A DNA stretch of 64,000 bases. Origin: a bacterium. Lineage in GTDB: Bacteria; SZUA-79; Acidulodesulfobacterales; Acidulodesulfobacteraceae. Within the stretch, counting starts at the first letter, position 1, and every line of letters starts with the position of its first letter. Made by a program: the position numbers and the translations under genes. Positions 55,945-64,000 of the stretch are shown here, in pieces. Under the pieces are notes generated by a model. That model was not told where the DNA came from and did no database searches. It saw nothing but the letters and a program-made list of their open reading frames with translations. The stretch lies in assembly GCA_021798875.1 (NCBI GenBank), contig JAJZBN010000003.1:41884-105883 (forward strand). The letters run 5' to 3'.

Positions 55945-56460
55945 TTACAACGAATTTAAAAATTTCAAAAGAAATCCTTTCTCTTTTAAAATTATATCGC
56001 AAACCTCCCGCACCGCGCCGCACCCGCCGTTTTTAGAGGTTACGATATCGGCGCAATCCTTTATGTATTCCGGCGCATTAGGAACCGTGGCTGAAATTGC
56101 GGCTAATTTTAAAAGTTCTATATCTACTATATCGTCCCCCATATAAAATAAATTTTTAATGCCTATTTTAAATTCTTTCAATAACGGTTTCAGCGCTTTA
56201 TATTTATCCTTGCAACCTTCGATATAAAAATCTACTCCGAGCTCCTTGGCTCTTAAAGAAGCTGCATGACTTGTTCTTGCTGAAATCATGCCTACTTTTA
56301 ATCCTGATTTTTTAGCCAATTTCATACCTGCCCCGTCATGGGCAAAAAAAGTTTTTGTTTCGACTCCGTTTTCGGATAAATATATTTTTCCGTCCGTCAA
56401 GACTCCGTCAACGTCGAAAACTAAAATCTCTATATCGGAAAAATATAATTTTTTAGTCAT
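55945..56460 (-). CDS. kdsC: 3-deoxy-D-manno-octulosonate 8-phosphate phosphatase
   Basis: KdsC, a HAD-family phosphatase, removes phosphate from Kdo-8-phosphate. The nucleophile and acid-base aspartates are in FDVDGVLTDG (Asp16, Asp18), the third motif is YMGDDIVDIELL, and FFAHDGAGMKLAKKSG is a KdsC hallmark. The length of 171 matches. Its start overlaps the kdsD stop as ATGA. Confidence 0.95.
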   Translation of the reverse strand: MTKKLYFSDIEILVFDVDGVLTDGKIYLSENGVETKTFFAHDGAGMKLAKKSGLKVGMISARTSHAASLRAKELGVDFYIEGCKDKYKALKPLLKEFKIGIKNLFYMGDDIVDIELLKLAAISATVPNAPEYIKDCADIVTSKNGGCGAVREVCDIILKEKGFLLKFLNSL

Positions 56461-57431
56461 ATTATTCCTGCTTTTATTATATCGTGAATATGAATCACTC
56501 CGGACGGTCTTTTATCGTCATCCGATTCTACTACAAACAGCGAAGTAATTTTAGATTCTTCCATTTTTTGAAGAGCGTTAACGGCAAGCGCATTTTTCAG
56601 TATAGTTTTAGGATTTTTAGTCATTACGTTTTTTACGGGTTCGTTTATTATATCCGTCGGAGAAAGCATCGCTCTTCTTAAATCTCCGTCAACTATTATG
56701 CCGCACAGAAAGTTATTCTCGTCTATAACTCCTGTAAGCCCTAATCTTTTAGAATTCATTTCTAAAATAGCGTCCTTCAATAAAACCGTATCACGGACTA
56801 AAGGTATTTCTTCGCCGTTATGCATTAAATCCTCTACCTTTATAAATTTTTTGCCTATAGAACCACCAGGATGAAGTTTTGCAAAATCTTCTTCCAAAAA
56901 ATTACGCTCCTTTAAAAGAGCAACCGCAAGGGCATCGCCGATTGCAAGCTGAGCCGTCGTGCTCGCGGTAGGCGCTATATTATAAGGACAGGCTTCTTGT
57001 GCTACGGAAACATCGAAAAAATAGTCCGACAATTCAAATAAACGCGAACGTTTATTGCCGGAAAATCCGATAATTTTAGCGCCTATAAGCTTTATCGACG
57101 GCAATATCGAAACTATTTCTTTGGTGTTTCCGCTGTTAGACAAAACTATTACCGCATCGTTTTTAGAAATAACTCCAAGATCACCATGAGAAGCCTCTGC
57201 CGGATGCATAAAAAAAGAAGGAGTGCCGGTACTTGCAAGGGTAGAAGATATTTTTCTGGCGATAATACCGGATTTTCCCATTCCCGTTAAGATAACTTTG
57301 CCTTTAATTTCTATAAGGCAATGCACCATTTTTTCGAAATTATCGTCAAGCCTATTTATAAGCGCGGATACCGAATCGGCTTCTATTCTTAAAACGTTTT
57401 CGGCCGTTTTTAATATATTATGCTGCGTCAT
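56457..57431 (-). CDS. kdsD: D-arabinose 5-phosphate isomerase
   Basis: KdsD interconverts ribulose-5-phosphate and arabinose-5-phosphate, the start of Kdo synthesis. The 324-residue protein has a SIS domain (VILTGMGKSGIIARKISSTLASTGT; HPAEASHGDLG) and two CBS domains from about residue 205 (LKDAILEMNSKRLGLTGV; KNALAVNALQKMEESKITSLF). It lies 7 bases after kdsA and overlaps kdsC. Confidence 0.95.
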   Translation of the reverse strand: MTQHNILKTAENVLRIEADSVSALINRLDDNFEKMVHCLIEIKGKVILTGMGKSGIIARKISSTLASTGTPSFFMHPAEASHGDLGVISKNDAVIVLSNSGNTKEIVSILPSIKLIGAKIIGFSGNKRSRLFELSDYFFDVSVAQEACPYNIAPTASTTAQLAIGDALAVALLKERNFLEEDFAKLHPGGSIGKKFIKVEDLMHNGEEIPLVRDTVLLKDAILEMNSKRLGLTGVIDENNFLCGIIVDGDLRRAMLSPTDIINEPVKNVMTKNPKTILKNALAVNALQKMEESKITSLFVVESDDDKRPSGVIHIHDIIKAGII

Positions 57432-57438
57432 TTTTATT

Positions 57439-58281
57439 TTATATTTTACTATATTTAGATATTTCCAGGATATTTTTTAAATTATCTTTAAATGAGCTCA
57501 AATAGACTGAATTTGCCGAATCGCTTAAAGCTCTCGGCGGATTGGGGTGTACTTCAAAAAACAAACCGTCGACTCCTGCCGCTGCTGCCGCTCTTGCAAG
57601 AGGCATAACGTATTCCCTGTTCCCCGAAGAAACGGCGCCTCCTCCCCCTGGAAGTTGAACGCTGTGCGTGGCATCAAATACGACGAGAGCTCCGGTTTCT
57701 TTCATTACCGGAATAGACCTGAAATCTACTACAAGGTTATTGTATCCGAAACTTACCCCTCTTTCGGTCAAAATCACCTTATAATTTTCTGCCGACGCAA
57801 TTTTTTCTACTATAAATTTCGTATCCCATGGTGCCATAAATTGACCTTTCTTAACGTTAATTACCTTTCCGGTTTTCGCCGCTTCCAAAATAATATCGGT
57901 TTGACGGCACAAAAAAGCAGGTATCTGTATAACGTCGAGAACGCCGCCGGCAATTTCGGCTTCTTTTGCGCTATGAACGTCGCTTAATATAGGAACGCCG
58001 TATTTTGCTTTAATATTGCTTAATATTTTTAAACCTTTATCTATACCCGGACCTCTGAAAGAGTCAACCGAAGTTCTGTTAGCTTTATCGTAAGAAGCCT
58101 TAAAGATAAGATTAAAATTCAATTCTTCGGAATACGCCTTCAGCGTCGAAACTATATCGTCCATAACGGCGGCATCTTCTATTACGCAAGGACCGGCAAT
58201 TACAAAAGGATAGTCGTTATTAAATTTAAATTTTAATTCCGACGTTAAATCTTCTTTTGTAAAAACATCTATTTTTTTCAT
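57439..58281 (-). CDS. kdsA: 2-dehydro-3-deoxyphosphooctonate aldolase (Kdo-8-phosphate synthase)
   Basis: KdsA condenses phosphoenolpyruvate with arabinose-5-phosphate. The 280-residue enzyme shows IAGPCVIED, KASYDKANRTSVDSFRGPG, and DATHSVQLPGG, all characteristic. Metal-dependent and metal-free forms differ by one residue near the N-terminus (Cys or Asn). The IAGPCVI Cys is present, pointing to the metal-dependent form (inference). Kdo genes kdsA, kdsD, kdsC are consecutive here. Confidence 0.96.
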   Translation of the reverse strand: MKKIDVFTKEDLTSELKFKFNNDYPFVIAGPCVIEDAAVMDDIVSTLKAYSEELNFNLIFKASYDKANRTSVDSFRGPGIDKGLKILSNIKAKYGVPILSDVHSAKEAEIAGGVLDVIQIPAFLCRQTDIILEAAKTGKVINVKKGQFMAPWDTKFIVEKIASAENYKVILTERGVSFGYNNLVVDFRSIPVMKETGALVVFDATHSVQLPGGGGAVSSGNREYVMPLARAAAAAGVDGLFFEVHPNPPRALSDSANSVYLSSFKDNLKNILEISKYSKI

Positions 58282-58332
58282 ATCGTTTAATTTAAATCCA
58301 TGTGAAAATACGAAAAATTTTGAATAATATTT

Positions 58333-60117
58333 TTAAACAGCGGTTTTTCTGCTTTTTCTTTTATGTTTAATTGTTTTGACTTCGACTTTCTTTATATTAT
58401 GCTTAGCTTTGAGCTTAACTTTAATCTTAGACTGCACAGCTAATAAATTATTAGAATATTTAACTGCGGCTGCGATAAATTCTCTGAACAGCGGATGAGG
58501 ATACAGCGGCGAAGATTTAAATTCGGGATGAAACTGACACCCTATATACCACGGATGATCTTTAATTTCGCAAATCTCTATAAGTTTATCATCGGGGGAC
58601 GTACCGGAAAAAACAAAACCGGAAGTTTTAAATTTTTCTCTGTATTTATTGTTGAATTCAAATCTATGCCTGTGTCTTTCGCTTATAATAATATTTCCGT
58701 CATGATTCAATTTTACGCAGTTTTTATTATTAGACGGATATTTTTTATTGTTTTTATAATAAATTTGATAGGCAAGCGTATTCTTAGATATTACGCAAGG
58801 ATAGGCGCCTAATCTCATAGTTCCGCCCATATTGCCTATATCTTTCTGGTCATCCATTATGCTGATTACGGGATCAGGCGTAATTTCATCGAATTCATAA
58901 GAATTTGCGTCTTTCAATCCCAATACGTTTCTTGCATATTCTACGGTCATAAGCTGCATTCCAAGGCATATTCCAAAATAAGGAATGTTGTTGATCCTGG
59001 CATAATTAATTGCCCTAAGCATACCGCTAATGCCGCGGGAACCAAAACCGCCCGGAACTAATATGCCTGAACATCCTTCTAATTCCTTAAGATTATCCTT
59101 CCAGTCGTCTCCTTCTAAATCTTCGGAATTGATATATTTTATATTTACGTTTACGTTATTGGCAAGGCCGCCGTGAATAAGGCTTTCGTTTAAGCTTTTA
59201 TAAGATTCTTTAAGATTTACGTATTTTCCTACTACGGCTATAGTAACTAAATTTTTAAGCGTTTTTAAGGTCTCGGATATATTTGTCCATGCGTTTAAAT
59301 CCGGAGACTTAGCCCATATATTTAAGTATTCGATTATTTTGGAATCGAGTTTTTCTTCGTGAAGGGAAAGCGGAACGTCGTAAATACTTTCTTCGTCTTT
59401 AGCGGTAATAACCGCATCTGCTTCTACGTTGCAGAAAAGAGCTATTTTTTCCCTTATGTCCTGCGGCAAAACTCTGTCCGCCCTGCATATTATAATCGAA
59501 GGCTCTATGCCTATAGCTCTCAATTCTTTAACGGAATGCTGGGTCGGCTTGGTTTTAAGCTCGTCCGCCGTTTTAATAAACGGAACCAATGTTAAATGAA
59601 TATACAAAACGTCGTCTTTGCCTTTATCTAATTTAAACTGTCTTATAGCTTCCAAAAATGGAAGGCTTTCTATGTCGCCTACCGTTCCGCCTATTTCTAT
59701 AATCGCAACGTCTTTGCCTTCCGACGCTTCTATTATTCTTTTTTTTATTTCGTCTGTTATATGAGGAATTACCTGTACGGTTTTGCCGAGATAAGATCCT
59801 TTTCTTTCGTTGCTTATAACTGCATCGTAAGCCTGTCCGCTTGTTAAGTTGTTCTTTTTCGTAAGAGAAAGTGACGTAAATCTTTCGTAATGACCGAGAT
59901 CAAGGTCGGTTTCGGCTCCGTCGTCGGTAACGAAAACCTCTCCGTGTTGAAAAGGATTCATAGTTCCAGGATCTACGTTTATATAAGGGTCAAGCTTCTG
60001 CATTGTTATATTGAGTCCCCTTGCTTCAAGAAGAGCTCCTATGGATGAAGCCGCAATGCCCTTTCCAAGACTTGAAACTACGCCGCCCGTTATAAATATA
60101 TACTTTGTCTTATTCAT
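58333..60117 (-). CDS. pyrG: CTP synthase with basic C-terminal extension
   Basis: PyrG aminates UTP to CTP; CTP is also the Kdo-activating nucleotide. The synthetase domain opens [15 protein letters not shown] and contains [20 protein letters not shown]. The glutaminase domain has the Cys nucleophile in [12 protein letters not shown] and the His/Glu in [10 protein letters not shown]. The length of 594 exceeds the usual 535-550. The excess is a basic tail of about 40 residues rich in Lys, after the normal end near [12 protein letters not shown]. The dapB stop overlaps its start by 8 bases. Confidence 0.97.
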   Translation of the reverse strand: MNKTKYIFITGGVVSSLGKGIAASSIGALLEARGLNITMQKLDPYINVDPGTMNPFQHGEVFVTDDGAETDLDLGHYERFTSLSLTKKNNLTSGQAYDAVISNERKGSYLGKTVQVIPHITDEIKKRIIEASEGKDVAIIEIGGTVGDIESLPFLEAIRQFKLDKGKDDVLYIHLTLVPFIKTADELKTKPTQHSVKELRAIGIEPSIIICRADRVLPQDIREKIALFCNVEADAVITAKDEESIYDVPLSLHEEKLDSKIIEYLNIWAKSPDLNAWTNISETLKTLKNLVTIAVVGKYVNLKESYKSLNESLIHGGLANNVNVNIKYINSEDLEGDDWKDNLKELEGCSGILVPGGFGSRGISGMLRAINYARINNIPYFGICLGMQLMTVEYARNVLGLKDANSYEFDEITPDPVISIMDDQKDIGNMGGTMRLGAYPCVISKNTLAYQIYYKNNKKYPSNNKNCVKLNHDGNIIISERHRHRFEFNNKYREKFKTSGFVFSGTSPDDKLIEICEIKDHPWYIGCQFHPEFKSSPLYPHPLFREFIAAAVKYSNNLLAVQSKIKVKLKAKHNIKKVEVKTIKHKRKSRKTAV

Positions 60118-60955
60118 ATTTATTCAACCCCAAAACGTCTCTCATATCGTAAAATCCTTTATTTTTTTCGCTAAGCCATATAGCCGCTTTAATTGCGCCG
60201 CGCGCAAAATTATTTCTGGATACCGCCTTATGCGTAATTTCAATTATTTCTTCGTTTCCTGCAAATATTACTTTGTGTTCTCCTATTATATCTCCGGCTC
60301 TTACCGAAAATATACCTATTTCGTCTTTTTTTCTTTCTCCTACGTCTCCGCACCTGCCGTAAACGGCTTTTTCGGAAATATCGATATGCCTCTGTTTAGC
60401 TACCGATTCCGCAAGCATTTTTGCCGTTCCGCTTGGAGCATCCTTTTTCTTTTTATGGTGCATTTCTATTATTTCGCAGTCGTAATTTACCCCAAGATAT
60501 TTTGAAGCATCGTATACGATATTCATTAAAACGTTAATTCCTAAGCTCATATTGCCCGACAACACTATAGGAATACGCTTTCCGTAATCTTCTACCGTTT
60601 TTAAATCGTTTTCAGAAAATCCGGTAGAACCGATAACGATAGGAACATTATAAAGCGCCGCCTCTTCGGCATGTATCAAAGATGCGCTTTTAGACGTGAA
60701 ATCTATAACGACTTTTTTCTTAATTGCATCGGTTAAATGAAGAGCTTCTTTTAAAGTTAAAAATTTCCCAAACGAAACTTTATCGGTTTCAAATTCGGCC
60801 AAATCTTTAAACGGCGAAACGGTTGTTTCATCTTCGGCATAATTTGAATCTACGCCGCCTATAAATAATAAATCCGAATAATCCGAAAGAACGGAGATTA
60901 TAGCATTCCCCATTCTTCCCTTACTCCCGCAAACTATTATACCCGTTTTTTCCAT
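60110..60955 (-). CDS. dapB: 4-hydroxy-tetrahydrodipicolinate reductase
   Basis: DapB reduces hydroxytetrahydrodipicolinate in lysine and diaminopimelate synthesis. The 281-residue protein has the NAD(P) site [21 protein letters not shown], and the catalytic signature [20 protein letters not shown]. Its start shares a base with the dapA stop (TAATG), so the pair is translationally coupled. Confidence 0.97.
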   Translation of the reverse strand: MEKTGIIVCGSKGRMGNAIISVLSDYSDLLFIGGVDSNYAEDETTVSPFKDLAEFETDKVSFGKFLTLKEALHLTDAIKKKVVIDFTSKSASLIHAEEAALYNVPIVIGSTGFSENDLKTVEDYGKRIPIVLSGNMSLGINVLMNIVYDASKYLGVNYDCEIIEMHHKKKKDAPSGTAKMLAESVAKQRHIDISEKAVYGRCGDVGERKKDEIGIFSVRAGDIIGEHKVIFAGNEEIIEITHKAVSRNNFARGAIKAAIWLSEKNKGFYDMRDVLGLNKYE

Positions 60956-61830
60956 TATTGAAGTATCCCGTATTCTTTTAAGGCTGTTTTTATCTTATCT
61001 ATACTGCCTCCCGATGCTTCGGATAAAGGCAGCCTTATTTCATTTTCTATAAATCCCATTATGTTTAAAGCTTTTTTTACCGGTATAGGATTAGTTTCTA
61101 TAAACATAGCATGAATAAGCGGAAGCAGTTTAAAATTAAGTTTTCTTGCAGATTTCAGGTCTCCTTTCAACGCATAATCCGTCATAAGGGACATATCTTT
61201 AGGCGCAACGTTTGAAACCGTCGAAATAACGCCGTGACCTCCTACGGCAATTATCGGAAGAGTAAGAGCATCGTCGCCGGATAAAACGCAAAATTTATCG
61301 GGCGCTTTTCTCAAAATAGCCGTTGCCTGCTCCAAAGAACCGCTTGCTTCTTTAATTCCAGTTATATTGTCTATTTCTGCAAGCCTCAATACCGTTTCCG
61401 GAAGAATATTGACCGCCGTTCTGGTAGGAACGTTATAAAGAATTACCGGTTTGGAACAACTTGCGGCTACCGTTTTAAAGTGAAGGAAGAGTCCCTCCTG
61501 CGTAGGTTTATTATAATAAGGAGTAATTTGCAAATGTCCGTCTATTTTAAACTTTTCCGCTTCTTTTGCAAGATGGACGGCTTCTACCGTATTATTGGAA
61601 CCGGTTCCGGCTATAACTTTAATTTTGCCTTCAGCCGCTTCGGCAGCAATCCTAATAACGTCTATATGCTCTTCAAACGAAAGCGTCGCTGATTCGCCGG
61701 TGCTCCCGCACGCAACTATTCCCGAAACTCCGTTTTCTATCTGAAATTCTATCAGTTTTCTAAGCGCTTTTTCGTCTACTTTGCCGCCCTTAAAAGGCGT
61801 TACTATTGCCGTGAAAACTCCTTTAAACAT
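60955..61830 (-). CDS. dapA: 4-hydroxy-tetrahydrodipicolinate synthase
   Basis: DapA condenses pyruvate with aspartate semialdehyde. The 291-residue aldolase has the pyruvate loop GSTGESATL (42-50), the proton-relay Tyr132 in YNVPTRTAVN and the Schiff-base Lys160 in GIKEASG. Shine-Dalgarno AAGGAG is good. It lies 84 bases after lysA, with a stem-loop in between. Confidence 0.98.
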   Translation of the reverse strand: MFKGVFTAIVTPFKGGKVDEKALRKLIEFQIENGVSGIVACGSTGESATLSFEEHIDVIRIAAEAAEGKIKVIAGTGSNNTVEAVHLAKEAEKFKIDGHLQITPYYNKPTQEGLFLHFKTVAASCSKPVILYNVPTRTAVNILPETVLRLAEIDNITGIKEASGSLEQATAILRKAPDKFCVLSGDDALTLPIIAVGGHGVISTVSNVAPKDMSLMTDYALKGDLKSARKLNFKLLPLIHAMFIETNPIPVKKALNIMGFIENEIRLPLSEASGGSIDKIKTALKEYGILQ

Positions 61831-61858
61831 ATTTAAAACTCCTTTTTTATTAATTTAT

Positions 61859-61910
61859 ATATTGCTTTGCTGAAGCATACGATAATGAATGTCTCTTTGC
61901 AAAGCAATAT
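61859..61910. other. Twelve-base perfect stem-loop between lysA and dapA
   Basis: ATATTGCTTTGC (61859-61870) pairs with GCAAAGCAATAT (61899-61910) around a 28-base loop. It starts 5 bases after the lysA stop codon and ends 29 bases before the dapA start. On the transcribed minus strand no U-run follows, so a processing or stability element fits better than a terminator. Confidence 0.55.
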
Positions 61911-61914
61911 CAGA

Positions 61915-63171
61915 TTATTTTATATTTTCCGGTATAATTTCTTTATTTATTAAATCCTCGTAAGTTTCGCGGTTTCTAATTACATAAAATTTATCTTCAT
62001 CGACGAGTACTTCTGCCGCCCTGGGTCTTGAGTTATAGTTGGAAGACATCGAAAAACCGTAAGCGCCTGCACTGAATACCGCAATTAAATCTCCATCCGA
62101 AACCGAATTTAAAACTCTGTCCTTTCCAAAAAAATCGGCTGATTCGCAAATGGGACCTACTATATCGGCTTTAATTTTAGGCCCTTCTTTTTTTATAACC
62201 GGTACTATTTCATGATACGCTTCATATAGAGCCGGTCTGATTAAATCATTCATGCCTCCGTCCGTTATTATAAAGTTTTTACTTCCAGTATCTTTCACAT
62301 ATGTAACTTTAGCGGCGAATATTCCGCTGTTTCCGACTATTAATCTGCCCGGTTCGAAAATAACCGTTCCGTCGTAATTTTTTAGTATATTTTTAATAGA
62401 ATTCATATACGTAGAAGGATGAGGCGGCATTTCATTTTCGTAAGTTATACCGAGTCCGCCTCCAAGATCCAGATATTTAATATCGAAACCTTTGGCGGTA
62501 ATCCTGTCTAAAAGCTCTTTTATTATTTCCACCGCATCATTAAAAGGAGCTATTTCCGTCAACTGCGAGCCTATATGGCAGTCAAGCCCTACTACATCTA
62601 TATTTTTCAATTCCTTTGCCGTTTCGTATGCCGAAATAGCATGTTTTATGCTTATGCCGAATTTATTTTTCTTAAGACCGGTAGATATATAAGGATGAGT
62701 TTTGGGATCGACGTTAGGGTTTATCCTAAAAGATATTCTTGCTTTAGTATTTAACCTGCCGGCTACTTTATCGATAAGAAAAACTTCAGGCAGAGATTCC
62801 ACGTTAAACATAAGAATATTAGATTTGATCGCATATTCTATTTCGGATTCGGTCTTTCCTACGCCGGAATAGACCACTTTTCCCGTATCTACTCCTGCTT
62901 TAATTGCTCTGAAAAGTTCTCCGCCGGAAACTATATCGGCGCCCCATCCCATTTTAAATAAAAAATTAAGTATAGCGATATTTGAATTAGCTTTAACGCT
63001 GTAACACACTAATGAGTTTAAAACTTTGGAACTTTCGTCGAAAACGTTAAAATGCCTCCTTAAAGTAGCCAAAGAATATAGATAAAACGGGGTTCCGACG
63101 CTTCCGGCAATTTCCTTAACGGGCACGTCTTCGCAATAAAGTTCGTTTTCTTTAAAAATAAAGTCGTTCAT
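61915..63171 (-). CDS. lysA: Diaminopimelate decarboxylase
   Basis: LysA decarboxylates meso-diaminopimelate to lysine. The 418-residue PLP enzyme has the cofactor lysine Lys60 in CYSVKANSN, the glycine loop LDLGGGLGI, EPGRLIVGNSG, and the partner-subunit Cys in GPICESADFFG. The length is typical. It follows the polyprenyl synthase gene by 3 bases. The order lysA-dapA-dapB makes a lysine/peptidoglycan block. Confidence 0.97.
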   Translation of the reverse strand: MNDFIFKENELYCEDVPVKEIAGSVGTPFYLYSLATLRRHFNVFDESSKVLNSLVCYSVKANSNIAILNFLFKMGWGADIVSGGELFRAIKAGVDTGKVVYSGVGKTESEIEYAIKSNILMFNVESLPEVFLIDKVAGRLNTKARISFRINPNVDPKTHPYISTGLKKNKFGISIKHAISAYETAKELKNIDVVGLDCHIGSQLTEIAPFNDAVEIIKELLDRITAKGFDIKYLDLGGGLGITYENEMPPHPSTYMNSIKNILKNYDGTVIFEPGRLIVGNSGIFAAKVTYVKDTGSKNFIITDGGMNDLIRPALYEAYHEIVPVIKKEGPKIKADIVGPICESADFFGKDRVLNSVSDGDLIAVFSAGAYGFSMSSNYNSRPRAAEVLVDEDKFYVIRNRETYEDLINKEIIPENIK

Positions 63172-63174
63172 AAG

Positions 63175-64000
63175 TTATAATTTCCTGTCTATTATATAAT
63201 CTGCAATATCTATTAAACTGTTTTTATACTTTGAGTCCGGAAATATATCGAGATTCTTTTTTGCTTTTTTTATTGCATCTTTTGCCTTCGATATAGTATA
63301 GTCGATAGAACCGTAACTTTTAACAAGCGACAAAACCGTTTTAAGATCCTTGGATGTCAGTCTCTTTTTATAAATTATATCGGTGATAACTTCTTTTTCG
63401 TCTTTATTTGCTCTTTCTATAGCATGTATCAGCGGAAGCGTGAGTTTCCCTTCTTTTAAATCGTTGCCTATAAATTTACCGAACTCTTTATCCGAAATAT
63501 AGTCTAACGCATCGTCCATAAGCTGAAAAGCAATTCCTATATTCAAGCCGTAATCATAAAGTTTTTTTGCGCATTTTTCTTCTTTGCCGGCAATTATGGC
63601 GCCGACTTCGGAAGCGCATGCAAAAAGAACAGCCGTTTTTTTAATAATTATATCTAAATAATCTTTTTCGCCGGTTTTTATATCCGCAGTTTTAACTAAT
63701 TCTTTTACTTCCCCCTCCGCCATAAGCGTAGTCGCGTCGGAATAAGATTTTATAACTTTTATATTATTAATATCCGACAATACTTTGAAAGATTTAGCAA
63801 ATAAATAATCTCCCACAAGAACGGCAGCTTCGTTTCCAAAAATAGTATTTGCGGATGCCTTACCCCTTCTTAACGGAGCATTATCTACGACGTCGTCGTG
63901 AAGCAAGGTAGCCGTATGAATAAATTCTATTACGGCCGCAAGCGAAATATGGTCGTTCCCGTCGTAACCGCATAATTTTGAAGCTACGATAAGAAGTATA
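63175..64000 (-). CDS. Polyprenyl diphosphate synthase (IspB-like), 5' end missing
   Basis: A trans-polyprenyl synthase, cut by the right edge of the window. The readable part starts inside the first helices (ILLIVASKLCGYDG, close to the usual RP-LL-L-A-KLCGY). The first Asp-rich motif is LLHDDVVDNAPLRRGKASAN and the second is FQLMDDALDYISD. The DDxxD form at both sites and the small residues before the first motif (FIHTATLLHDD) fit long-chain, octaprenyl-type enzymes that supply quinone side chains, but chain length cannot be fixed by eye. It leads the lysA-dapA-dapB run. Confidence 0.93.
   Translation of the reverse strand, partial: ILLIVASKLCGYDGNDHISLAAVIEFIHTATLLHDDVVDNAPLRRGKASANTIFGNEAAVLVGDYLFAKSFKVLSDINNIKVIKSYSDATTLMAEGEVKELVKTADIKTGEKDYLDIIIKKTAVLFACASEVGAIIAGKEEKCAKKLYDYGLNIGIAFQLMDDALDYISDKEFGKFIGNDLKEGKLTLPLIHAIERANKDEKEVITDIIYKKRLTSKDLKTVLSLVKSYGSIDYTISKAKDAIKKAKKNLDIFPDSKYKNSLIDIADYIIDRKL

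Overview
The window is a gene-dense, AT-rich bacterial chromosome segment from a Gram-negative (diderm) organism with lipopolysaccharide. It carries lptA, lptB, lptC, lptF and lptG, the Kdo genes kdsA, kdsC and kdsD, lipobox lipoproteins, an RND efflux pump with its own outer-membrane factor, and sigma-54 (rpoN) together with an NtrYX-like two-component pair. The dapB-pyrG-kds-lptCAB-rpoN-hpf-rapZ gene order and the gatCAB amidotransferase recall deltaproteobacterial (Desulfobacterota-type) genomes. That placement is an inference from gene content and cannot be proved from this sequence. I see no rRNA, tRNA, CRISPR array, prophage or intact insertion sequence, and no stretch over 300 bases lacks a gene.

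Layout. Positions 1-17.3 kb are one long minus-strand run: a BamE/SmpA-like lipoprotein, dapF, a lytic transglycosylase, ligA, a YVTN beta-propeller, ubiB, glmU, glmS, a UvrD/PcrA helicase, gatC, gatA and gatB (cut by the window start). At 17.4-25.4 kb lie two membrane systems with split orientation: a divergently transcribed pair of Dpp/Opp-type permeases, and an RND pump plus fusion protein with its TolC-like partner divergent. At 25.4-30.2 kb is the phosphate operon pstS-pstC-pstA-pstB-phoU behind a well-formed Pho-box array. At 30.4-37.2 kb is the accessory part: an iron-type alcohol dehydrogenase, a DUF234-type AAA ATPase, a relic of a second alcohol dehydrogenase, and a four-gene cluster of membrane proteins, three of them with a zinc ribbon. 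At 37.3-48.3 kb are ntrYX, a metallo-beta-lactamase-fold hydrolase, lptFG, a repeat-bearing receiver-domain protein, nadC, birA and coaX. From 48.3 kb to the end a minus-strand run holds ispB-like (cut by the window end), lysA, dapA, dapB, pyrG, kdsA, kdsD, kdsC, lptC, lptA, lptB, rpoN, hpf, rapZ, metK and ahcY.

How they work together. Most genes serve envelope building: UDP-GlcNAc (glmS, glmU), Kdo and LPS export (kds, lpt), diaminopimelate/lysine (dapA, dapB, dapF, lysA), a murein hydrolase and polyprenyl chains. The rest supply nucleotides, cofactors (NAD, biotin, CoA), the methyl cycle (metK, ahcY) and DNA repair/replication (ligA, helicase). Regulation visible in the DNA includes a four-unit PhoB-type array in front of pstS, a palindrome inside the consensus promoter of the outer-membrane factor, tandem operators over the DUF234 ATPase promoter, and a palindrome over the predicted metK promoter. 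A family of short intergenic repeats sharing a TCTGACACC core occurs at four places.

The best candidates for something undescribed are the zinc-ribbon membrane cluster at 33.3-37.2 kb, the ATPase locus bracketed by alcohol dehydrogenase sequence, and the TCTGACACC repeat family.
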